The position numbers were made by a program, and so were the translations under genes. Below are positions 6,936-15,000 of a stretch of DNA of 15,000 nt, one piece after another. The notes beneath the pieces were generated by a model that was given only the letters and a program-made list of their open reading frames with translations, ran no database searches and was not told the DNA's origin. The first letter of the stretch is position 1. The number at the start of each line of letters is the position of its first letter. This stretch comes from Acropora yongei (taxonomy: Eukaryota > Cnidaria > Anthozoa > Scleractinia > Acroporidae). The stretch is taken from contig BLFN01000375.1 in NCBI GenBank assembly GCA_014634225.1, positions 523,641 to 538,640 of the forward strand, given 5' to 3'.

Positions 6936-7978
6936 CTCGAAAGTAGCACCAATCGTTACGATAAGCTGCATTCGCACACCGCAGTGCGCGTGTCGTAACT
7001 GATTGATAAAGTTAACTGAAAGTTAACGAGTACTCTCAAACTTAATGCACATCAGTCTGGTACTCTAAATTCTCTGTTATTGTAACGCATGTTTTTTTTA
7101 ATCTTGGCGTTAACTTTGCTTTAACTGCCATTTCAGAGTTAAAGCTAAAATTGCAGAAGAAACTGCAAACACAACAATCGTAAAAGAATCGGAAATACTT
7201 TCAAATTTGTGATGGAATTACGTTTAAAGGTTAAAGTCATCGACTGTATGATGAAAATTTTTTGCTCTGACATCTAGTGCAATAAAAACTCTTGAATTAA
7301 CTGGGGAGTGTTTTGACGATTCTCTGACTGTGTGAGTGAGTATTTTTGTCTTGCTTTCGATAAATTAGTCATCTCATTAGGAGAAGACCATGGGGAGATG
7401 ATTAGAATGATTAAAAGATAAACAGTAAAAGCTGAGAATTGAAGTATTCCTAGACTCCAAAAAACCCCTATATAATTCAAACCTTCCAGGGAGGCCGTAG
7501 TCACATGTATTTATATTTATATGTAGTATTTATAAGAAAAAATAACACGTTCAAAAAAGGGATAAGAATGACGCATACTTACAATTATCTAATTTAGGCC
7601 ATCATTTTTTTTTTCATTGGAGCGACAACATAAGACAGAGAAGCAAAAGAAACAAACAGATCGTTAGTTTGAGGAAGTTTTACTGAATTTCTTTTTCCTT
7701 GCTTTCCATTTCTTTCTAGCTCATGGGTAAACGGACTTCAAAGAGTATTATTTTTTCTTAACTTACAAGTAACCAATGCTGTTAACTTTTACTCTGGTTG
7801 TCGCCCGGTCTATGGTTCTAGTGGTTCTGACATTCTTTGCCGTTTGGACTATTTTGCAGAGTTCGAGAAAGCTGTGCACTATGTTCTATTATGTGCTTGT
7901 CGAACAAGTCGTGACATTTTCCATATTCCAGGTGCAAACTGGTGTTGCTACGCTCCTAGTTCGGTGTGTCGCCCGAAG
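6936..7978 (+). repeat. Array monomer 8 (A2 type)
   Basis: This A2 unit of 1043 bp pairs with 11845-12883. It carries A2 diagnostics AATCTTGGCG, CTTGAATTAACTGG and the CACATGTA segment. The ATG block starts with ATGTTTTTTTTAATC (7089) and the 29-codon frame is destroyed by a small insertion (GTTAACTTTGC). The linker holds an open frame of 89 codons from 7776 that continues into the next C unit. Confidence 0.9.
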
Positions 7979-8045
7979 CTCTGCAGCTGAGCTGATTGTT
8001 GCGAGAAGCTGCCATTCCGAAAAGACGAGCGTGTGCCGCAACTGA
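7776..8045 (+). other. 89-codon hydrophobic ORF across the A2/C junction, doubtful coding
   Basis: The first ~28 residues form a strongly hydrophobic stretch (MLLTFTLVV...VLVVLTFFAVW) that could be one membrane segment. Homologous frames start at 2546 (ends 2713) and 12680 (ends 12958), but the C-terminal parts differ because of frameshifts. The equivalent A1 sequence has an early stop and monomer 15 has no ATG. The T-rich composition alone would give this hydrophobicity. Confidence 0.15.
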
Positions 8046-8709
8046 TTATTAAAAGTTAAGTAAAAGTTAACGAATACTCTCAAACGGAACATACGTCAGT
8101 CTGATGCTCTTAGTTCTCTATTAAAGTAGCCCATGGCTTCTGCATGCATTTGCTTTAATTGCCGTTTAAAAGTTCAAACTACAACCGCAGGAAAAACTGC
8201 AAACACAACAATCGTAAAAGAATTGTAACTACGTTTAAAGTTTGAAGTTATAGACTGTCTGATTTTAAGCTTTTCCTTATACAATTAGTATAAACTCGGT
8301 TATAATAATTGGCATTGTTAAATAAATAATCACACTAAGATCATGGGCACATAGAATAATTAAATTAGAATAATTCAAACACAAAATTTAAGTCTTTCTA
8401 GACTCTAAAAATACCGCTTACAATGCAAAACTTGTAAGGAGCGTGGAGCCAGAGGTGTTTGCATTCACATGTAGTAATAATAAGAGAAAGTGACACTTTT
8501 CAAAAAAAAATAAGAATGACGCATACTTACAATCTAATTGACGCCAATTTTTTCATTAGAGCGAAGACATAACAAAGAGAAGCGAAAGAAACAAACAGAT
8601 CGTTAGTTTGAGGAAGCTTTACTGTATTTCTTTTTCTTTGCTTTTTGTTTTTTCTAGGTTAGAGGTATACTGATTTCGAAGGATATAGTTTCTTATCCTT
8701 CGCCCAAAG
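7979..8709 (+). repeat. Array monomer 9 (C type)
   Basis: This C unit of 731 bp ends the left complete five-monomer repeat and is nearly identical to 2750-3476 and 12884-13592. ATG block at 8133; conserved-box variant (GAATACTC) at 8065-8086; GCATACTTAC at 8521-8530. The 3' linker is absent, and the unit passes from the pyrimidine tract directly to CTTATCCTTCGCCCAAAGC. Confidence 0.9.
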
Positions 8710-9780
8710 CTCTAAAGTAGAACTAATCGTTACGATCACCTGCTTTCGTGCACCGCAGTGCGCGTGTCGTAACTGATTGATAAAGTTATAATAAATGAAA
8801 GTTCACGAGTACTCTCAAACTAAATGTAGGTACGTCTGGTAATATCAGTTGTCTACTATTAGCACATGGTTTCTTTAATTGTTGCGTTTGCTTTAATTGC
8901 CGTTTTAGAGTTAAAGCCACAATCGCTGCAAAAACTGCGAACTCAACAATCGTATAAAATCGTAGGTACGTTCAAAGTTGTGATAGAGTAAAGGGTAGAG
9001 TTTGAAGTCATCGACTGTATGATTTTAAACTTTTTGTTTGACATGTAGTGCAATTAAACTGATTTTATATAAGTAGCGAGTAATCGTTTACCGCGAGCTG
9101 ACTGTTTGAGTGGGGATTTTTTCTTGCTTTTGAGACACGGGCTATCTCATAAAAACAAGACCACGAGTGTATAATTAAAATACTTAACACACAAACAGTA
9201 AAGCGGAGAACTCAAGTGTTGCTATACTTTAAAAACCCCGTATATAATGCAAACCTAGCGACGGCCTTACCCTGCTTTGCATACAGTTTAAAAAAAATCC
9301 CACACACAAAGAAAAACAACAACAGCAACAACAAACACCAACAACAACAAAGAAGAATAACAACAGAAACAAACATCAAGAATAACGGATACTTACCACC
9401 TAATTAAGACCAATAATTCCATAACAGCGAGTAAATGAAGCAAAGAGAAAAGAGAAACAAATGCGACTTTAGTTTTACAAACCTCTTTTGTAGCCCTTTT
9501 TTTCTTTTACTTTCTTCTTCTTTGTAGCAAAGAAATTAACTGACCACGAGGCGAAATATGTTTCCTTAACTAACAAGTAACCTATGCTGTTAACTTTTAC
9601 TCGTGTTTCCACCCATTATGTTTCTAGTCGTTCTGACACATTTGTCGTTTGGACTATTTTGTGGAATTCAAAGAAGTTATGCACTTTGTTCTATTATGTG
9701 TTAGTCGAATGAGCTTGAACAGTTCCCATTTCCCGACAAACTGGTGTTAATGTGCTTCAATAGTGGTCCTTGTCCCTAAA
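8710..9780 (+). repeat. Array monomer 10 (B1 type)
   Basis: This B1 unit of 1071 bp begins the right complete five-monomer repeat. It is the uninterrupted counterpart of monomer 5 and so marks the insertion site there: TGATTGATAAAGTT is continuous at about 8774. The conserved box is changed to GTTCACGAGTACTC (8800-8821). The ATG block (8866) stops after 41 codons. GGATACTTAC replaces GCATACTTAC at 9387. TATATAA is at 9241 and (CAR)n at 9311-9374. Confidence 0.9.
9308..9375 (+). repeat. (CAR)n low-complexity tract, monomer 10
   Basis: CAA/CAG run with CACCAACAACAAC, closely matching monomers 2 and 5. Confidence 0.8.
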
Positions 9781-10775
9781 CTCGAAAGTAGCACTAATCG
9801 TTACGATAAGCTGCAGTCGTACACCGCAGTGCACGTGTCGTAACTGATTGATTAAGTTAACTGAAAGTTAACGAGTACTCTCAAACTGAATGCACATCAA
9901 ACTGGTACTCTTAGTTTTCTCTTATTTTAACGCATGGTTTCTTTAATCATTGCGTTTGCTTTAACTGCCGTTTTAGAGTTTAAGCTAAAATCGCAGAAGA
10001 AACTGCAAACACAACAATCGTAAAAGAATCGGAAGTACTTTCAAATTTGTGATGGAATTACGTTTAAAGGTTGAAGTCATCGACTGTATGATGATAAGTT
10101 TTTGCTTTGACATCTAGTGCAATAAAACTCTTGAAATAACTGGGGAGTGTTTTGACGATTCTCTGACTGTGTGAGTGAGTATTTTTGTCTTGCTTTCGAT
10201 AAAGGGCGCATATTTAGAAATAAATCAGAAAGAGCAAAGCTGAGAATTTAAGTATTCCTAAACTCCAAAAACTTTCCTCATAATCCAAAACTTGTAAGGA
10301 GCCCGCAACCAGACGTATTTATCCTTACATAAAGTAATTATAAAAGAAAGTAGAATTAAAAAAAAAATTAATAATGAGGCATACTTACATTCTAATTGAG
10401 GCCAATTTTTGTCATGGGAGCGCAAACATAAGACGGAGAAACAAAAGAATAAAAAACAGATCATTAGTTTGAGAAAGTTTTACTGTATTTCTTTTTCTTT
10501 GCTCTCCATTTCTTTCTAGCTTATAGATAAACTGATTTCAAGGCGTACTATTTTTTTTTAACTTACAAGTAACCAATGCTGTTAAAATTTACTTAGGTTG
10601 TCGCCCGGTCTATGGTTCTAGTGGTACTGATATTTTTTTGCCCTTTGAACTATTTTTTGGAGTTCAAAGAGGTTATGCGCCTTGTTCTATTATGTGCTAG
10701 TTGAATAAATTTAAACAGTTCCCCTTTCCTCCAAATTGGTGTTACTGTGCTTCTAGTGTGGTCCTTCGCCCGAAG
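9781..10775 (+). repeat. Array monomer 11 (A1 type)
   Basis: This A1 unit of 995 bp is the HOR partner of 4879-5877, with the same internal deletion (GATAAAGGGCGC near 10199), the same loss of TATATAA, and AATTTTTG at about 10404. Intact 29-codon ORF from ATG 9934. Confidence 0.9.
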
Positions 10776-10928
10776 CTCTAAAGTAGAACTAATCTTTACC
10801 ATAAGCTGCTTTCGTGCACCGCAGTGCGCGTGTCGTAACTGATTGATAAAGTTAAATGAAAGTTAACGAGTACTCTCAAACTGAATGTAGCTAAGTCTGG
10901 TAATATAAGTTGTGTATATCATTAGCGC

Positions 10929-11111
10929 ATGGTTTCTTCAATTGTTGCGTTTGCTTTAATTGCCGTCTCAGAGTTAAAGCCACAATCGCTGCAAAAACTG
11001 CAAACAGAACAATCGTATAAAATCGTAGGTACGTTCAAAGTTGTGATGGAGTTAAGGTTAAAGTTTGAAGTCATCGACTGTATGATTTTCAACTTTTTGT
11101 TTGACATGTAG
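10929..11111 (+). other. 60-codon ORF of the ATG block (B2 copy), doubtful coding
   Basis: Counterpart of the frame at 3922-4104, differing at four residues. It is overlapped on the minus strand by 10922-11116. The ATG lies in GCGCATGG, conserved in most units. No family is recognised. Confidence 0.15.
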
Positions 11112-11367
11112 TGCAATTAAACTGGCTTTATATAACAAGAGAGTAATATTTTAACGACACTGACTGTTTGAGTAGGGACTTTTTTCTTGCTTTTGAGACA
11201 CGGGCTATCTCATAAAAACAAGACCACGGGTGCATAATTAAAATACTTAACACACAAACAGTAAAGCGAAGAATTCAAGTATTGCCATACTTTAAAAACC
11301 CCATATATAATGCAAACCTAGGTACGGCCTTACCCTGCTTTGCATACAGTTTAAAAAAAATCCCACA

Positions 11368-11432
11368 CAAAAAAAAAAAAGAACAACACCAACAACAACA
11401 ATTTGAAAGAAAAATAGCAACAAAAACAAACG
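11368..11432 (+). repeat. A-rich / CAA tract, monomer 12
   Basis: An A-run precedes GAACAACACCAACAAC, and the tract is then interrupted by ATTTGAAAG. CAG units are absent, unlike in the other B tracts. Confidence 0.75.
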
Positions 11433-11844
11433 TTAGGAAAGACGGATACTTACCACCTAATTAAGACAAATGATTCCATAAGAGCGAGTAAATGAAGCAA
11501 AGAGAAAAGAGAAACAAATGCGACATTAGCTTTACAAACCTCTTTTGTGGCCCTTTTTTTGTTTTACTTTCTACTTCTTTGTAGCAAAGACATTAACTGA
11601 CCGCGAGGCGAAATATGTTCACTTAATTAACAAGTAACCTATGCTGTTAACTATATTATGCTACTATGGTTGTCACCCGGTCAGTTTCTAGTCGTTCTGA
11701 CAAAATTTGCCAACTGGACTATTTTGTGGACTTCAAAGAAATTATGCACTTTGTTCTATTATGTGATAGTCGAACGAGTTTGAACAGTTTCCATTTCCCG
11801 ACAAATTTGTGTTAATGTGCTTCTATTGTGGTCCTTCGCCCGAA

Positions 11845-12883
11845 GTTGTAATCTTAAAGATAAGCTGCATCCTTTCGCGCACCGCAGTGCGCGTGTCGTA
11901 ACTGATTGATAAAGTTAACTGAAAGTTAACGAGTAGTTTCAAACTGAACGTACATCAGTCGGGTACTCTTAGTTCTCTGTTATTGTAACGCATGGTTTCT
12001 TTAATCTTGGCGTTTGCTTTAACTGCCGTTTCAGAGTTTAAGCTAAAATCGCAGAAGAAACTGCAAACACAACAATCGTAAAAGAATCGGAAATACTTTC
12101 AAATTTGTGATGGAATTACGTCTAAAGTTTGAAGTCATCGACTGTATAATGATAAGTTTTTGCTTTGACAGCTAGTGCAATAAAAACTCTTGAATTAACT
12201 GGGGAGTGTTTTGACGATTCTCTGACTGTGTGAGTGAGTATTTTTCAGTGTCTTGCTTTCGATAAATGAGTCATCTCATAAGGAGAAGACCATGGGCGCA
12301 TGATTAGAATGATTAAAACATAAATAGTAAAAGCTGAGAATTGAAGTATTCCTAGACTCCAAAACCCCCCTACATAATGCAAACCTCCCAGGAAGGCCGT
12401 AGTCACATGTATTTTTCTTCACATGTAGTATTTATAAGAAAAAATAACACTTTCAAAAAAGGGATAACAATGACGCATACTTATACAATTATCTAATTTA
12501 GGCCATTTGTTTTTTTTTCATTGAAGCGACAACATAAGACAGAGAAGCAAAAGAAACAAACAGATCGTTAGTTTGACGAAGTTTTACTGAATTTCTTTTT
12601 CCTTGCTTTCCATTTCTTTTTAGCTCATGGGTAAACGGATTTCAAAGAGTATTATTTTTTCTTAACTTACAAGTAAGCAATGCTGTTAACTTGTACTCTG
12701 GTTGTCGCCCGGTCTATGGTTCTAGTGGTTCTGACATTCTTTGCCGTTTGGACTATTTTGCAGAGTTCGAGGAAGATGTGCACTATGTTCTATTATGTGC
12801 TAGTCGAACAAGTCGTGACAGTTTCCACATTCCATCTGCAAACTGGTGTTGCTACGCTCCTAGTTCGGGTGTGTCGCCTGAAG
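11845..12883 (+). repeat. Array monomer 13 (A2 type)
   Basis: This A2 unit of 1039 bp is the HOR partner of 6936-7978. Its first ~25 bp are diverged (GTTGTAATCTTAAAG instead of CTCGAAAGTAGCACTAATC). The GC hairpin at 11876-11893 is fully complementary. The conserved box is changed to GAGTAGTTTC (11924-11945). The usual GCATACTTAC reads GCATACTTAT at 12475. Contains an intact 29-codon ORF at 11992-12081 and an open linker frame from 12680. Confidence 0.9.
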
Positions 12884-13592
12884 CTCCGCAGCAGAGCTGA
12901 TTGTTGCGAGAAGCTGCCATTCCGAAAAGACGAGCGTGTGCCGGAACTGATTATTTAAGTTAAATAAAAGTTAACGAATACTCTCAAACTGAACATACGT
13001 CTTCTGATACTCTTAGTTCTCTATTAAAGTAGCCCATGGCTTCTGCATGCATTTGCTTTAATTGCCGTTTAAAAGTTCAAAATACAACCGCAGGAAAAAC
13101 TGCAAACACAACAATCGTAAAAGAATTGTAACTACGTTTAAAGTTTGAAGTTTTAGACTGTCTGATTTTAAGCTTTTCCTTTGACATTTAGTGTAAACTC
13201 GGTTTTAATAATTGGCATTATTAAATAAATAATCACACTAAGATCATGGGCACATGATTAGAATAATTCAAACACAAAATTTAAGTCTTTCTAGACTCTA
13301 AAAATACCGCTTACAATGCAGAACTTGTAAGGAGCGCGGAGCCAGAGGTGTTTACATTTACATGTAGTAATAATAAGAGAAACTAACACTTTAAAAAAAA
13401 AAATTAAGAATGACGCATACTTACAATCTAATTGACGCCAATTTTTTCATTGGAGCGAAGACATAACACAGAGAAACGAAAGAAACAAACAGATCGTTAG
13501 TTTGAGGAAGCTTTACTGTATTTCTTTTTCTTTGCTTTTCGTTTTTTCTAGCTTATAGGTAAACTGTATTATTTCTTTTCCCTCGCCCAAAG
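12884..13592 (+). repeat. Array monomer 14 (C type)
   Basis: This C unit of 709 bp closes the right complete five-monomer repeat. ATG block at 13036, conserved-box variant at 12969-12990, GCATACTTAC at 13415-13424. Compared with the other C units, about 20 bp around GATTTCGAAGGATATAG is missing near 13567, at the junction to the next unit. Confidence 0.9.
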
Positions 13593-14609
13593 CTCTAAAG
13601 TAGAACTAATCGTTACGATAAGCTGCTTTCGTGCACCGCAGTGCGCGTGTCGTAACTGATTGATAAAGTTAAATGAAAGTTAACGAGTACTCTCAAACTG
13701 AATGTACATGCATCAGTCTGGTATTCTTAGTTCTCTGTTATTGTAACGCATGGTTTCTTTAATCTTGGCGTTTGCTTTAGCTTCCGTTTCAGAGTTTAAG
13801 CTAAAATCGAAGAAGAAACTGCAAACACAACAATCGTAAAAAAATCGGAAGTACTTTCAAATTTAGTGATGGAATTACCTTTAAAGGTTGAAGTCATCGA
13901 CTGTATGATGATAAGTTTTTGCTTTGACATCTAGTGCAATAAAACTCTTGAAATAACTGGCGAGTGTTTTAACGATACTCTGGCTGTGTGAATGAGTTTT
14001 TTTATCTCTTGCTTTCGATAAATGAGTCATCTCATAAAGAGAAGACCATGGGGCATAATTAGAATGATTAAAACACAAAGAGTAAAGCTGAGAATTTATT
14101 ATTTATTCCTAGACTCCAAAAAAACCTCATATAACGCAAATCTTGCAGGGAGGCCGTAACCAGACGTATTTATCTTCACATAAAATAATTATAAGAGAAA
14201 GTAACAAGTTCAAAAAAATTCTAATTGAGTCCAGTTTTTGTCATGGGAGCGCAAACATAACACACAAACAAAAAAAAATTAAAATTAAAACAGATCATTA
14301 GTTTGAGGAGGTCTTACTGTATTTCTTTTTCTTTGCTCTTCATTTATTTCTCACTTATCGGCAAACTTACTTCGAAGCGTAATTTTTTTAACTTACAAGT
14401 AACCTAAGCTGTTAAATTTTACTCTGGTTGTCGCCCGGTCTAGGGGTCTGGCTAGTGGTTGTGACATTTTTTGGCGATTGAACTATTTTTTAGAGTTCGA
14501 GGAAGTTATGTGCTTTGTTCTATTGTGTGTGAGTCGAGAAAGTTTTAGCATTTTCCATATCCCTGCAAACTGGTGTTGCTATGCTTCGAGTTCGGTCTGT
14601 CCCTCGAAG
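13593..14609 (+). repeat. Array monomer 15 (B1/A2/A1 hybrid)
   Basis: This unit of 1017 bp has three successive identities. The first ~110 bp are B-like (CTCTAAAGTAGAAC, GC hairpin 13630-13647). The ATG block (13750) is A2-like (AATCTTGGCG). From about 13930 it has A1 diagnostics (CTTGAAATAACTGG; CCGTAACCAGACG; TTTTTGTCATGGGAGCGC). It keeps the TGAGTCATCTCATAA segment that A1 units deleted, so its A1-like half may descend from an A1 ancestor older than that deletion. GCATACTTAC has been lost with nearby sequence near 14218. Confidence 0.85.
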
Positions 14610-15000
14610 CTATGTAGTAGAACTAATTGTTCGCGAGAAGTTGCCATTGCGGAACGCAGTGCGTGTGCCGTAACTGATCGTTAAGTTAAATGAAAGTTAA
14701 CAAGTACAGTTATCTCAAACCGAAGGTAAGTCAGTCTGCTTATCTTAGTTGTCTATTAAAGTAGTGCATGGTTTCTTCAATCGTTGGGTTTGCTTTAATT
14801 ACCGATTCAGAGTTAGAGCCATAATCGCAGCAAAAACTGCAAACATAACAATGGTATAAAATCACATGTACGTTCAGATTTGTGATGGAATTACGGTTAA
14901 AGTTTGAGGTCATCGACTGTATGATGTTAAGCTTTTTCTTTCACATCTAGTCCAATTAAACTCGTTTGAAATAACTGGCGAGTTTTTTTGTTTTTTTTTT
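14610..15000 (+). repeat. Array monomer 16 (divergent, partial; right edge)
   Basis: These are the first 391 bp of a unit cut by the window end. It mixes C-like (GCGAGAAG, GTGCCGTAACTGATC, TATTAAAGTAGTGCATGG) and B-like (GGTTTCTTCAATCGTTG) features and differs from every other unit at many sites. The conserved box is interrupted by a 4-5 bp insertion (14695-14721). The B-type frame stops after 18 codons. It ends in a long T-run. Confidence 0.82.
14983..15000 (+). repeat. Terminal T-run
   Basis: Seventeen T interrupted by one G, reaching the window end. Other units have 5-8 T at this place, so it is an expansion in the divergent last unit. Confidence 0.7.

Larger units (their letters stand above)
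3477..8709 (+). repeat. Higher-order repeat copy 1 (B1-A1-B2-A2-C)
   Basis: Five different monomers in fixed order form a 5233 bp unit that is followed immediately by a second copy with the same order. Distances between equivalent ATG-block sites in the two copies are 4944, 4902, 4898, 4903 and 4903 bp. The larger first value and most of the excess length come from the insertion near 3551-3843 and the local duplication near 4160, both in the first monomer. Confidence 0.88.
10776..11844 (+). repeat. Array monomer 12 (B2 type)
   Basis: This B2 unit of 1069 bp is the HOR partner of 5878-6935. The B-type frame is open on both strands here (plus 10929-11111; minus 10922-11116). TATATAATGCAAAC at 11304-11317. 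The low-complexity tract at 11369-11430 is rearranged relative to the other B units (A-rich run, then CAACACCAAC). GGATACTTAC variant at 11444. Confidence 0.9.
8710..13592 (+). repeat. Higher-order repeat copy 2 (B1-A1-B2-A2-C)
   Basis: This second complete five-monomer unit of 4883 bp lacks the foreign insertion and probably shows the standard unit length. Each monomer is closer to its partner in copy 1 than to its neighbours, which is the defining property of a higher-order repeat. Confidence 0.88.

Noticed and set aside
1..15000. 5S rRNA, tRNA, histone or spliced-leader tandem cluster
   Set aside because: I saw no tRNA A/B boxes with a cloverleaf, no 5S internal control region, no histone reading frames and none of the spliced-leader exons I know.
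1..15000. CRISPR array
   Set aside because: Repeat units are 0.7-1.1 kb and continuous, with no short repeat-spacer alternation and no cas genes.

Overview
The window is wholly occupied by a head-to-tail tandem array of a roughly 0.7-1.1 kb A/T-rich monomer, and I found no convincing protein-coding gene, tRNA or rRNA. Fifteen complete monomers and one partial monomer, all in the same orientation, run off both ends of the window. The A/T richness, long homopolymer and CAA/CAG tracts, pyrimidine tracts ending in AG, splice-donor-like motifs and large satellite-like organisation indicate a eukaryotic nuclear genome, possibly an animal. I cannot name the species. No bacterial operon features (ribosome binding sites, long dense ORFs) are present.

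Monomers fall into subfamilies that I call B1, A1, B2, A2 and C. In the centre and right of the window they follow a regular five-monomer higher-order repeat (HOR), B1-A1-B2-A2-C. One copy is 3477-8709 and the next is 8710-13592. Equivalent sites in the two copies are about 4.90 kb apart, while neighbouring monomers within a copy are clearly more diverged. On the left, 843-3476 is a contracted three-monomer version (B1, A1/A2 hybrid, C), and 1-842 is an even more fused A1/A2/C monomer. On the right, 13593-14609 is a further hybrid with B1-like, A2-like and A1-like parts in order, followed by a divergent unit at 14610-15000. The switch points are what unequal crossing-over or gene conversion between monomers would leave.

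Each monomer has a common plan. First comes a 5' block with a short GC-rich hairpin (strong in B units) and a conserved box with two GTTAAC palindromes and a GAGTACTC palindrome. Next is an ATG-containing block, open for 29-64 codons in some subfamilies but shifted or stopped in others. Then comes a T-rich stretch, a TATATAA/ATGCAAAC element (A2 and B units), an A-rich or (CAR)n tract, a conserved GCATACTTAC element that reads as a splice donor on the minus strand and as a U1-5'-end-like string on the plus strand, a pyrimidine tract ending in TAG, and a 3' linker that some units lack. The only clearly foreign sequence is a ~293 bp insertion at about 3551-3843 in one B1 monomer. It carries a 108-nt hairpin with a perfect 27 bp stem.

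The array could be structural satellite DNA, a tandem array of noncoding transcription units, or a decayed array of small genes. Substitutions in the short ORFs are mostly amino-acid changing and several copies are broken, which argues against coding. The best reasons to look further are the conserved noncoding boxes, the hairpin insertion and the fully readable recombination history.
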